Origin: Corynebacterium tuberculostearicum SK141
GTDB lineage: Bacteria; Actinomycetota; Actinomycetes; Mycobacteriales; Mycobacteriaceae
Reading direction: 5' to 3'
Length of the DNA stretch: 64,000 nucleotides
Assembly (NCBI RefSeq): GCF_000175635.1
Contig: NZ_ACVP01000029.1
Location: 17,002-81,001, forward strand
The number at the start of each line of letters is the position of its first letter. Position 1 is the first letter of the stretch. Of the stretch, positions 55,779-64,000 are shown piece after piece. The notes below the pieces were generated by a model. It saw nothing but the letters and a program-made list of their open reading frames with translations. It was not told the DNA's origin and did not search any database. The translations under genes were made by a program, and so were the position numbers.

Positions 55779-57560
55779 CTACGTACTCTGAGCCTCGTCG
55801 ACAGCACGAAGAAGCGCCGCATAGGCACCGCCGCACGCAAGCAGCTCGGCGTGGGTGCCGCGCTCGACCACGCGGCCAGCGTCGAGGACGATGATCTGGT
55901 CGGCATCGCGGATAGTGGACAGGCGGTGGGCGATGACCAAGCGGGTAGCATTCGCGCCAAGCACTGCCTCCTGGATGGCGCGCTCCGTCTCGTTGTCGAG
56001 GGCGGAGGTGGCCTCATCCAAGATGAGCACCCGTGGTTGGCGCAGCAACGTGCGGGCAAGCGAAAGGCGCTGCTGCTCACCGCCGGAGAAGCGGTAGCCG
56101 CGCGAGCCCACCACTGTGTCCAGACCTTCCGGCAGCGCGGCGATGACCTCGTCCACGCGCGCGGCGTTAAGCGCCGCCCACATCTGTTCCTCACTCGCAT
56201 TCGGCTGCGCGAAGAGGAGGTTCTCCCGCACCGTGCCGTGAATCAGGTAGGTCTCCTGGGAGACCACGCCAATGACCTCCGCGCGCTGCTCAGGTGGAAT
56301 ATCGCGCAGGTCGACCCCGCCCAGGTGCACGGTGCCTTCGGTCGGATCGGCAAGGCGCGCAAAAAGTGCGGCCACCGTGGACTTGCCGGACCCGGTATGC
56401 CCCACTAGCGCGGTGGTGGTGTGGGCGGGGATGGAAAGGGAGACGTCGGAAAGCGCGTCGGTGTCGGTGCCGGGGTAGCGGTAGGAGACGTGCTGGAGGG
56501 TGAGGGAGGCGTCGGCAAGCTGGGCGGGCTGGGTGGCCTCGGTGAGTTCGGGCTCCAGGTCCAGGTACTCGAAGATGCGGCTAAACAGCGCCATCGACGC
56601 CACCCACTGCGCGCCCACGTTGAGCAGGCCGGTAATGGGACGGAAGATCTGGGTCTGCAGGGTGGAAAAGGCGATGAGCGTGCCAATCGTAATGCCCGGG
56701 CGCAAGCCGGCCGCCAGGTAAATCAGGGCCGGCATCACGCCGAAGATGATTTGCGTCAGCGCCATGCGCCAGCGCCCGGCCAACTGCGATTCCAGCTCCA
56801 AACGGATGAGGGAGCGGGAGGTTTTCTCAAAGCCGTCATAGACGCGCTCCTGCGCACCCAGCGTGGCCGCCAGGCGCATGCCGGACACGGACAGGTTCTC
56901 CGAAATGGTCTGCTGCAGCGTCGCCTGCGCGCGGCTGTTTTTCTCCATGAGGCTGCGGCGCAGAACGGCGGCGCGGCGGGTCAGCCACACTGCAGGCGGC
57001 AGTACCACCAGGGACAAAAGCGAGAGGGTAGGCGAAAGCGCCACCATCGCCACCAACGTAGCCACAGTCATGGTGAGGTTGCTGGCCACGGATGTCGCGG
57101 TTGTGGTCACCATGCCGCGCATCGCCGCGATGTCATTGGTCAGGCGCGACTGAATCTCACCGCCGCGGTTATTGGTAAAGAACTGCAGCGACTGGCGCTG
57201 CAGGTTGGCAAAGACCTGCGTGCGCAGCTCGTGCATGATGGTGTGCCCCACCCGCGCCGACAGAAAGGACTGGATAACGCCGATGGCCTGGGAGACCACG
57301 GTGATGGCCAGCATGCCGCCGACGAGCCACAGCAGCAGCGCGGTGTCGTGTTCAGGAATGGCCTCATCCACGGTGCGGCGCACCAGGAAAGGCTGCACCA
57401 CCGTCAGCCCGGAGGTGGCGATGATGAGTGCCACCACCAGCAACAGCGTGCCGCGGTGCGGGCGAAACAGGCCGGCGACGCGGCGGAAGGCAACCGGGTG
57501 CTGGGCCAGCTGATCGATGTCCGCCGGGTCCTTCACCGCGGTGTGCATCGGCCGGGTCAT
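55779..57560 (-). CDS. ABC exporter (fused membrane and ATPase domains)
   Basis: 593 residues. Six membrane helices (about 35-320) and a nucleotide-binding domain with Walker A GHTGSGKST, signature FSGGEQQRLSLAR, Walker B VLILDEATSALD and H-loop IAHRLST. Homo- or heterodimeric exporter of the MsbA/LmrA type; substrate unknown. Starts right after the VanW gene (3-bp gap), so probably one operon. Confidence 0.92.
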   Translation of the reverse strand: MTRPMHTAVKDPADIDQLAQHPVAFRRVAGLFRPHRGTLLLVVALIIATSGLTVVQPFLVRRTVDEAIPEHDTALLLWLVGGMLAITVVSQAIGVIQSFLSARVGHTIMHELRTQVFANLQRQSLQFFTNNRGGEIQSRLTNDIAAMRGMVTTTATSVASNLTMTVATLVAMVALSPTLSLLSLVVLPPAVWLTRRAAVLRRSLMEKNSRAQATLQQTISENLSVSGMRLAATLGAQERVYDGFEKTSRSLIRLELESQLAGRWRMALTQIIFGVMPALIYLAAGLRPGITIGTLIAFSTLQTQIFRPITGLLNVGAQWVASMALFSRIFEYLDLEPELTEATQPAQLADASLTLQHVSYRYPGTDTDALSDVSLSIPAHTTTALVGHTGSGKSTVAALFARLADPTEGTVHLGGVDLRDIPPEQRAEVIGVVSQETYLIHGTVRENLLFAQPNASEEQMWAALNAARVDEVIAALPEGLDTVVGSRGYRFSGGEQQRLSLARTLLRQPRVLILDEATSALDNETERAIQEAVLGANATRLVIAHRLSTIRDADQIIVLDAGRVVERGTHAELLACGGAYAALLRAVDEAQST

Positions 57561-57563
57561 GGC

Positions 57564-59249
57564 TTAACCGCAGGTAACGATGGGCTGCGGGTCGTAGACC
57601 GTGGTGGTGGTCTCCCGGGAGATCTCCTTGCCGGAGAGGTCCTTGATCACGCGGGTATCCGAGGTGGTGAAGCCCGGCGCGCCAGACGACGGCGAGCAAT
57701 CCTCGCTCACCGACTTGCGCTGCGGCTCCGTCTTGGCCCAGCGGCCGTTGTTCACAGACTCAACGTCGACGGTCTTAGTGCCCTTCAGGCGCACGGTGAT
57801 CTTGCCGCCACCAAAGTCGGTCTCGATGCGGACCGGGGTATTGAAGGTATTAGTGAACTGCAGGTCGATGGCGCCCTCGTACACGGTGGCCTCGCGGCCG
57901 GCGGGGTAGCGGGAAATGTAGTACGAGTGCGGGGTGTGGGCGGTGTCTTCCATGCCCGCAAAATAGGCAGCGTTGTACAAGGTGGTGGCGAACTGGGAGA
58001 TGCCGCCACCCACGGCGGAGCCGGAGTGGCCATCGATAATGATGCCGGACTCAACGTAGCCCTGCGCCGTGCCACGGGGGCCCGTGTGGCCGTTGAGGGA
58101 GAAGGTCTCGCCCGGGTTGACCACGGCGCCGTTGACCTGTTGGGCCACCAGCTCGATATTCTTGCCGGAGGCAGCGGAGTAGCCCTCAGTGGTGAACTCG
58201 CCCACGGTGTCGTTGAAGGTCGCCTTCTTGGCATCGTCGGTGGTGAACTCTGCCGGGTCCGGCTTGTAGGTAGCATCCCACTCGCGGTCATCGCCGGTCA
58301 CGCGCTTGTCGAAGTCCTTCATGGTCGGCTCCCAGTCGATGATCTCGCCATCTTCGGACGGGGTGATCTGCTTGTCGTTGCCGTTGAAGGAAATCTTGGC
58401 ATTTACGCCGGGGACATCGGCGCCCTCAGAGCGCTCGGCCAGCAGCTCCTGCGCGCGGTTGGTATCCACGGCGAGCTTGAGCTTGCCGTCTTTCTTTTCA
58501 ATGCTGGTGAACTGGGAGATTTCCGGCTTATTCAAGGTAGCGCTGACATTATTCTTGGCCTTCAGGGTAATGGGATTATCCAGCGCCTTGGCGGCATCGC
58601 CGGTGCGCATGGCCTCGATAGCTTCATCATTGATGGCTGGTTCTACCTCTTGTGGGTCCACGTCTACGCCCTCGGAATCGAGCCAATTATCCGTAACCGC
58701 ATTGTGCAGGGCGCCGGCATCCACGGTTTGGCCAAGCTTGGGGTCGGTGACCTTGAGCTCACCATTGTTGAGCTCCAGCATGCCATCGACTGGATCGGTA
58801 GAGAGATCTTTCTTCACGCGGTCCAGGGCCGGTTGCAGCTGGGCCTCATCCACGTTGGTCTCCACCGGAATATCCCGGGTGGAGCGGAAGAAGCTATACA
58901 GGCGGGTAAAAGGATTGAGGGAAGGCTCCTCAATATTGTCCACGGCGCGCTGGTTATCCAGGGCGAGGCCCGACTCGGAGGGAACGAAATCGGTGTGCAG
59001 GTCGCCGGAGGTAACGCTCACGGGCTCGGTTTCTACGTCCGCAAGCTCGTCTTCGAGCTTCTCCACGGCGGCGGTGCGATCCATGGCGGAGATATCCACG
59101 CCGTTGACGGAAACGGCGCGCGGAATCTTGTCCTGGTTTGCTGCGACATCCCAGGCATAAGCAATGCCCGCGATTAGGACAAGGCCGACCAATACGCCGA
59201 GCGCGATGAGCCAGCCTTTAGCACCGTTTTTTCCTTCTGCCTTTTTCAC
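57564..59249 (-). CDS. VanW-family protein with YoaR-like domains
   Basis: 561 residues. One N-terminal membrane helix (GWLIALGVLVGLVLIAGIAY). Repeated YoaR/PG-binding-like domains (about 40-330) and a VanW domain (about 350-470: NPGETFSLNGHTGPRGTAQGY, GGGISQFATTLYNAAYFAG). Ends in a G5-like module with YDPQPIVTC. Extracytoplasmic, presumed cell-wall role; exact activity unknown. Confidence 0.9.
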   Translation of the reverse strand: MKKAEGKNGAKGWLIALGVLVGLVLIAGIAYAWDVAANQDKIPRAVSVNGVDISAMDRTAAVEKLEDELADVETEPVSVTSGDLHTDFVPSESGLALDNQRAVDNIEEPSLNPFTRLYSFFRSTRDIPVETNVDEAQLQPALDRVKKDLSTDPVDGMLELNNGELKVTDPKLGQTVDAGALHNAVTDNWLDSEGVDVDPQEVEPAINDEAIEAMRTGDAAKALDNPITLKAKNNVSATLNKPEISQFTSIEKKDGKLKLAVDTNRAQELLAERSEGADVPGVNAKISFNGNDKQITPSEDGEIIDWEPTMKDFDKRVTGDDREWDATYKPDPAEFTTDDAKKATFNDTVGEFTTEGYSAASGKNIELVAQQVNGAVVNPGETFSLNGHTGPRGTAQGYVESGIIIDGHSGSAVGGGISQFATTLYNAAYFAGMEDTAHTPHSYYISRYPAGREATVYEGAIDLQFTNTFNTPVRIETDFGGGKITVRLKGTKTVDVESVNNGRWAKTEPQRKSVSEDCSPSSGAPGFTTSDTRVIKDLSGKEISRETTTTVYDPQPIVTCG

Positions 59250-59283
59250 GCCTTAAAGGTTAACGGTTTTAGTGGCATTTTTC

Positions 59284-60444
59284 CTAGTCCTGTGCGGGCT
59301 CGGGTGCAGCGCCGGCCGGGGGAGCGCTGACATGGCGGGCTGCGTCCTCAAGGCGTTCGAGTGGCAGGCGGCCCTGGTCGACGGCGCCAACAACGGCGTC
59401 GATCACCGCATTAATGTCGCCTTCGGTGGACCACAGGGGCATGTCGGCACCGGCATTGAGGGAGGTCACGACGGCGTCGGCAAGCGGGTGCGAATCCGCA
59501 ATCGCCTTCATGCCGCCGATGTCATCGGTATAGATGCGCCCGTCGTACTGCAGGGTCTCGCGGGCTAGGCCATAGGCTTCCGGCAGGATGGAAGCAGGCG
59601 TCTGACCATCACCCAGGCCGGGCACGGCGAGGTGGCCCATCATGAGCGCGGCATTGGGCGCTTGGGGAAGAGCGGTTTTAAAAGGAATGAACTCGTGGCC
59701 TTCTAGTTCTTTCAACGGCGGGGTAACGGCCTCGGCCAGGTGGGTATCACCAGAGGCGCGGCCGTGGCCCGGGAAATGCTTGAACACGGCCTTGACCCCA
59801 GCGGAATCCAGCCCGCGTGCAAAGGCCGCGCCATACTCGCCTGCTTGGACCGGGTCGGTGGAAAATGATCGATCGCCCACAACTTCTAGGCCGTTGCCAT
59901 CGACGTCGAGCACCGGTGCAAAGTCCACGTTGATACCGTGCACCTTGAGGCTCGTGCCAATCTCGTGCGCAAGCTGCTCCACCTCTTGTGGGGAACGCTC
60001 GGCTGCCATCTGCTGCGGCGCGGGATATTCGCCCAGGATCTCTGAGAAACGCTGCACCCGCCCGCCTTCAAAATCGATGGAGACCTCAAAGTCGCGGCCC
60101 ACCTCCTGGCGCAGGGCATTAATATCGCGGCCCTCTTCCTGCAGCAGGTTTGGATCCGCCCAGCTAGGGATAAAGATTCCGCCCACACCGGCCTCCAGCT
60201 TGGCCTTAGCGTCGTCGTAGTTGGTGACCGGCGGCATCAGCACCGAGGCAGCCATGGCGCGGATGTCCTGCTGCGGGGCCTCTTCCTGCGACGTCTCTTC
60301 GTGCGTCTCGTGCGTCGCGGCAGCTGAGCTCGACGCGGCCGCGGTGGTGGAGTCCTGGCTCTCATTGTCCTCCTGGGTGGAGGTAGAGCAGGCGCCCAAG
60401 GCCGTCACGAGGGCGAGGCTGGCAAGGATGCGCGGAGTTTTCAT
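59284..60444 (-). CDS. NagZ-like GH3 beta-N-acetylhexosaminidase lipoprotein
   Basis: 386 residues from ATG 60444. Lipobox VTALGAC (Cys about 19). GH3 domain with KHFPGHGRASGDTH, the NagZ-type loop that supplies the His general acid, and the nucleophile Asp in YTDDIGGMKAI. It would remove N-acetylglucosamine from muropeptides or wall glycans outside the membrane. Confidence 0.9.
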   Translation of the reverse strand: MKTPRILASLALVTALGACSTSTQEDNESQDSTTAAASSSAAATHETHEETSQEEAPQQDIRAMAASVLMPPVTNYDDAKAKLEAGVGGIFIPSWADPNLLQEEGRDINALRQEVGRDFEVSIDFEGGRVQRFSEILGEYPAPQQMAAERSPQEVEQLAHEIGTSLKVHGINVDFAPVLDVDGNGLEVVGDRSFSTDPVQAGEYGAAFARGLDSAGVKAVFKHFPGHGRASGDTHLAEAVTPPLKELEGHEFIPFKTALPQAPNAALMMGHLAVPGLGDGQTPASILPEAYGLARETLQYDGRIYTDDIGGMKAIADSHPLADAVVTSLNAGADMPLWSTEGDINAVIDAVVGAVDQGRLPLERLEDAARHVSAPPAGAAPEPAQD

Positions 60445-60502
60445 GCCTTCTAGTGTGCAATATTCCTCGCGTTCTGTCGCAAGCGGTGGGTAGACTAGTG
60501 AC

Positions 60503-61009
60503 ATGAGTAACGGCGAGACAATGCTAATTGCCTACGATGGCACCGAACGAGCCGGCCGCGCCCTCGAGTACGCGGCCCAGCTGCTGCGCCCCACCACGGT
60601 AGAAATCCTCACCGCCTGGGAGCCGGTAGCCCGGCAGACCGCCCGCGCCGTCAGCCGCACCGGAATACACCAGTCCACCGTCTCCCCGGATGGCGTCGAA
60701 GAGGATCCGGCCTATGAAGAGGCGCTAAAGATTTGCCGCCAGGGCATCGAGCTGGCCGAAAGCCTGGGCCTAGCCGGCCGCGCCCACCTAGTGGAATCCG
60801 CTACCACCATCTCCTCCGCCATCATTGATGCCGCGCATGAGCTGGACGTAGACGTCATCGTCACCGGTACCCGCGCCCTGACCGGCTTCCGCGCGTGGTG
60901 GACCAACTCCACCGCCGACCAGATTGTGCGCAACGCCGGCCTTCCCGTCTTCATCGTGCCGCAGGAAAACGAGGATGACGCGGACGATGATGAGGCAGAA
61001 TACTTCTAA
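60503..61009 (+). CDS. Universal stress protein
   Basis: 168 residues. Usp fold with LIAYDGTERAGRALEYAAQLL at the N-terminus and the ATP-binding loop VIVTGTRALTGFRAWWTNSTADQIVR. Acidic tail. Divergent from the GH3 gene. Likely a stress-related nucleotide-binding protein. Confidence 0.9.
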   Translation: MSNGETMLIAYDGTERAGRALEYAAQLLRPTTVEILTAWEPVARQTARAVSRTGIHQSTVSPDGVEEDPAYEEALKICRQGIELAESLGLAGRAHLVESATTISSAIIDAAHELDVDVIVTGTRALTGFRAWWTNSTADQIVRNAGLPVFIVPQENEDDADDDEAEYF

Positions 61010-61031
61010 ATAGCTGCTAGTATCTTTAGCC

Positions 61032-61229
61032 ATGGCTCTGGAAACCGATTCTTTGAACAAGCGCACCCTTGGCCCTGCCATCGGTAGCGCTGTTGTGGGC
61101 ATCGCGCTCGGCGTCATCACCATCATCGGCATCGCACAATTCTCCGGCACCGATACCGTGCCGGAAGGCAATGCGGTTTCTGCTTCCGATGCGGTTTTGG
61201 GCGGCCCTGAGTACGGATCCCGCAACTAG
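61032..61229 (+). CDS. DUF2613 small membrane protein
   Basis: 65 residues, one membrane helix (GPAIGSAVVGIALGVITIIG), matching DUF2613, the usual upstream neighbour of aftD in corynebacteria and mycobacteria. It ends 2 bp before the aftD start. Confidence 0.85.
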   Translation: MALETDSLNKRTLGPAIGSAVVGIALGVITIIGIAQFSGTDTVPEGNAVSASDAVLGGPEYGSRN

Positions 61230-61231
61230 GT

Positions 61232-64000
61232 GTGCGTACCCTCCGCGGGCGGCTTGCCCGCCCCTACCCGCTGGGGATCCTTGCCCTAGCGCTCATCCTC
61301 CTCGTGCAGCCGTGGGGGTTGACGGTCGCCGATACCAAGCATGATCTGGCGGCCGATCCGCTGCACTTTCTCCGCGGGGCGCTAAGCGCCTATACGGATA
61401 CCTTTACCCTGGGGCAGCTGCAGAATCAGGCCTATGGCTATCTCTTTCCCCAGGGACCATTCTTCGTTTTAACCCAGCCCCTGCCCGATTGGGTGGCCCA
61501 GCGCCTCTGGTGGCTACTGGTCTTAAGCGTCGGCTTCATCGGCTTCCATAAGCTCGCCTGCAAGGTGGGCCTGCGCGGAAGGTGGGTCTGGGTGGCAGCG
61601 ATGCTCTACGCGCTCTCGCCGCGCACGCTTTCTACGCTGACCGCCATTTCTTCTGAGACCTGGCCGGTCATGCTCGCGCCGTGGGTTATCCTGCCCTTCC
61701 TCAATGCCAAGCTCACCTGGCGCGATGCCGCCGCTGCCACCATCCCCGTGGCGCTGATGGGCGCGGTCAATGCCACCGCCACCATCGCGGCGTGTATCCC
61801 GGCCGCTGTAATCCTGCTCTACCGCCGCGCCTTCACACCCGGCGCGGCCTGGCTCTTAGGCTGCCTGGCGGTATCGGCGTGGTGGATCGGCCCGCTCGTC
61901 GTGCTTGGCCGCTATGCCCCGCCGTTTACGGAATTCATCGAATCCGCCCGCGTAACCACTCGCTGGCTCAACTTGCCCGAGATCCTGCGCGGAACCACGA
62001 GCTGGACGCCGTTTGTCGATACCGAGCGCGTGGCCGGCTATGAGCTAGCCACCGAGTCTTTCTTTGTGCTGGTCACCATGGGCATCGCGGCTTTGGGTAT
62101 CTACGGGCTCACCAAGCTGCCGCGCGTGTGGTCCGTCATGCTGGTGGTGGGCATCGCGGTGCTGGGCTGCCAGGTGGCGTGGTATCTCGATGCGCTCGAT
62201 GGACCGCTGGCCGCGCTGCGCAACCTGCATAAATTTGATCCGCTGGTGCGCATCCCGCTGCTTCTGGGCGTGGCGCGCGCCTGCGCCCATCTTCCGCTAC
62301 CGAGAAGTTTGCGCCCTACCAAGAGGCAAACGGTGGGTGCACTGACGCTGCTGCTGTGCATCGCGGTGGTCTCCCCGGCATGGTCGCAGCGCTTGCTGCC
62401 GCTGGGCGCCTATAAAGAAGTGCCCTCCTACTGGCACGAGGCTACGGACTTTATCAATACCCATGCTGCCGATACCCGCACCCTTATCTACCCAGAGGCG
62501 TCCTTTGCCCGGCAGACCTGGGGATGGACGCGCGACGAGCCGGCCCAGCCGCTGCTCAATGTCCCCTGGGCCGTGCGCGATGCCATTCCGCTCGTGCCAC
62601 CAGAGGCCATCCGCGGGCTCGACGGCGTGATGGCCGCACTCAAGGAGGACCCAGCCACGGGCGTTCGCTCCCTGCAGCGCCTGGGCATCGGCGCGGTCAT
62701 GGTGCGCCATGATCTCTTCACCGGCGAGGACGAGGCTCTAGCCAGCAAGTTTGGCGGCGAGGTCCATCGCTTCGGTGAGGTCGATGTCATTCTGCTCAAC
62801 CACGCCGGCATGTCCTTAGGGCCGACAGAGCCAGTGCGCGTGGCCGGCGGCGGGGAAGCCTTGGCGCTTCTCGACGCCCACTCCACCCCTACCACCCGCC
62901 AGCTCGTCGATCGCGACGCCGATATCGTCACCGATACCCCGACGCTCACGGACCGCAACTACGGCACCCTCGATGGTCCCATCTCCGCGCCCCTGGCCGC
63001 GGACGACCCCAGCCACGTGAATAACCGCCTGCGCGACTATCCCTCCACTGGGCCGCTTACCCAGGTAGAAACCCACGGCGGTTCCGTGGCGGTTTCCTCC
63101 TCGGCCGCCGATGCCACGGCTTTCGGCGGGGCCCAGCCGAAAAAGTCCGCCACGGCCGCGGTAGATGGGGAAAACTCCACCGCCTGGTGGCCCGCGCCGG
63201 GCGATGACTCCGGGTGGATTGAACTGCGCGGCTCTTTCACCCAGCCGCGCCTCAAGCTCATGGCCACCAGCGCCACCACGGTAACCGTGCGCTCTGGCAG
63301 CGCGGCCGTAGACGTGGACTTACAGCCCTTCCGCTCGCAGGAGGTCCGCGTTCCCGGCGGCGATACCGAGTCCATCCGCGTGGAGCTATCCCACCGCACC
63401 GGCATCGCGGAGGTAGGAGTGGAAGGCCAGCCGGTCGAGCGTGTGGTGACCGTCCCGGATACCTCCCCCAATGTGCACCAATTCTTCTTCCAGCGCATGC
63501 TGCAGGATACCGGCGTGCTCATCCGCGATTTCACCGCGCCGCGCCCCATGCGGGTAAAGGTAGATTCCACCAAGCCGGTGCTTATCGACGCCCACCGCTA
63601 CTCCCCCGGCGATTCCCTCACCCTCAGCCCTGGCACGCACCGCGTGCGCACCACGGGGCCGTGGGTGAGCCTGCGCGAGGAGGGCTGGCAACCAGCAGGC
63701 TCTTCCGAGCCCACCGGGTACTCGATTGCAGCCGCTGATGAGGATCGCCTCTTGGTCACTGGTCGCGCCTTCAATAAGGGCCTGCGCGGCTACCTAGGCG
63801 AGGAAGAGCTAACCCCGCGCGAGATCGATGCGGCCACCCAAGCTTTTGTCATTCCGGCCGGCCACTCCGGTGACTTCCGCATGACCTTTAGCGCCCAACC
63901 GGTTTACCGCGCCACCCTCCTCTTCGGCGGCGCCGTGGGCTTGCTCACCCTCGGCCTGTGCATCCTGGCGGCCACGCGGCGCCCGTCCCAGCCCACGTGG
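61232..64000 (+). CDS. aftD: Arabinofuranosyltransferase AftD (partial, 3' end outside the window)
   Basis: 923 codons open to the window edge from GTG 61232. It starts VRTLRGRLARPYPLGILALAL, then polytopic GT-C membrane part (ADTKHDLAADP with the acidic loop, FPQGPFFV, APWVILPFLNAKLT), and a long extracytoplasmic part (from about residue 400: YPEASFARQTWGWTRDE). Later segments (SGWIELRGSFTQPRLKLMATS) resemble an F5/8-type carbohydrate-binding domain. AftD adds alpha-1,3-linked arabinose to arabinogalactan and lipoarabinomannan. Confidence 0.92.
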   Translation, partial: MRTLRGRLARPYPLGILALALILLVQPWGLTVADTKHDLAADPLHFLRGALSAYTDTFTLGQLQNQAYGYLFPQGPFFVLTQPLPDWVAQRLWWLLVLSVGFIGFHKLACKVGLRGRWVWVAAMLYALSPRTLSTLTAISSETWPVMLAPWVILPFLNAKLTWRDAAAATIPVALMGAVNATATIAACIPAAVILLYRRAFTPGAAWLLGCLAVSAWWIGPLVVLGRYAPPFTEFIESARVTTRWLNLPEILRGTTSWTPFVDTERVAGYELATESFFVLVTMGIAALGIYGLTKLPRVWSVMLVVGIAVLGCQVAWYLDALDGPLAALRNLHKFDPLVRIPLLLGVARACAHLPLPRSLRPTKRQTVGALTLLLCIAVVSPAWSQRLLPLGAYKEVPSYWHEATDFINTHAADTRTLIYPEASFARQTWGWTRDEPAQPLLNVPWAVRDAIPLVPPEAIRGLDGVMAALKEDPATGVRSLQRLGIGAVMVRHDLFTGEDEALASKFGGEVHRFGEVDVILLNHAGMSLGPTEPVRVAGGGEALALLDAHSTPTTRQLVDRDADIVTDTPTLTDRNYGTLDGPISAPLAADDPSHVNNRLRDYPSTGPLTQVETHGGSVAVSSSAADATAFGGAQPKKSATAAVDGENSTAWWPAPGDDSGWIELRGSFTQPRLKLMATSATTVTVRSGSAAVDVDLQPFRSQEVRVPGGDTESIRVELSHRTGIAEVGVEGQPVERVVTVPDTSPNVHQFFFQRMLQDTGVLIRDFTAPRPMRVKVDSTKPVLIDAHRYSPGDSLTLSPGTHRVRTTGPWVSLREEGWQPAGSSEPTGYSIAAADEDRLLVTGRAFNKGLRGYLGEEELTPREIDAATQAFVIPAGHSGDFRMTFSAQPVYRATLLFGGAVGLLTLGLCILAATRRPSQPTW

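Noticed and set aside
56421..59177. 918-codon open frame antisense to the ABC exporter and VanW genes
   Set aside because: It is His/Gly/Gln-rich nonsense translation typical of antisense frames at high GC; the minus-strand genes have strong motifs.

Overview
The window is a stretch of chromosome from a Corynebacterium. Gene content and order match what is known from that genus: clpB near a flavohaemoglobin gene; ald, hspR, dnaJ, grpE and dnaK in a row; cysN-cysD-cysH; a large Fe-S reductase close to alaT; dcd beside a glycine tRNA; and aftD with its DUF2613 partner. HspR-type inverted repeats, a McbR-type operator and sigma-H-like promoters also fit. The species cannot be settled from the sequence. 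GC is high over most of the window, with visibly lower-GC islands at about 26.4-31.5 kb and 55.2-55.8 kb.

Layout. 0-9.5 kb: clpB, a double TetR-like regulator, a GltS-type symporter, a divergent flavohaemoglobin, a nitrilase-family amidase, and a small protein coupled to a DUF1023-type hydrolase. 9.5-15.8 kb: ald and the dnaK-grpE-dnaJ-hspR heat-shock operon; clpB and dnaK both carry HspR operators overlapping sigma-H-like promoters. 16-18.6 kb: a 58-residue acidic porin-like peptide, then a sensor kinase, a 50-codon ORF for a small hydrophobic peptide ending in a Cys-x4-Cys loop, and a LuxR-type response regulator. 18.6-25.4 kb: a structured leader, putA, an AI-2E-family transporter, a secreted protein and a nucleosidase.

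25.4-31.5 kb is an accessory island: unknown proteins, a membrane-anchored cysteine-containing protein, two tandem LppP/LprE-like lipoproteins, and a GTPase operon with small overlapping ORFs that ends at a perfect 18-bp inverted repeat. 31.6-35.4 kb holds cysN, cysD and cysH. Here CysH has lost three of its four Fe-S ligand cysteines, the expected sulfite reductase genes are missing, and the divergent ferredoxin-NADP reductase gene looks internally deleted. 35.5-46.7 kb: a DUF6230/DUF6114 trio, an Fe-S reductase with a long Ala/Pro tail, a CPA2 antiporter, a DUF1707 protein, alaT, a YibE/F permease, ugd and dcd.

46.8-55.2 kb: tRNA-Gly and a complete sortase-assembled pilus locus with major pilin, pilin sortase, minor pilin, a large tip pilin and a second convergent sortase. 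55.8-64 kb: a cell-envelope group with an ABC exporter, a VanW protein, a NagZ-like lipoprotein, a universal stress protein, a DUF2613 protein and the start of aftD, which runs off the end of the window.

The most interesting candidates are the kinase-peptide-regulator locus, the degenerate sulfate-reduction cluster, the GTPase operon, and the pilus tip protein with a propeller-like head.
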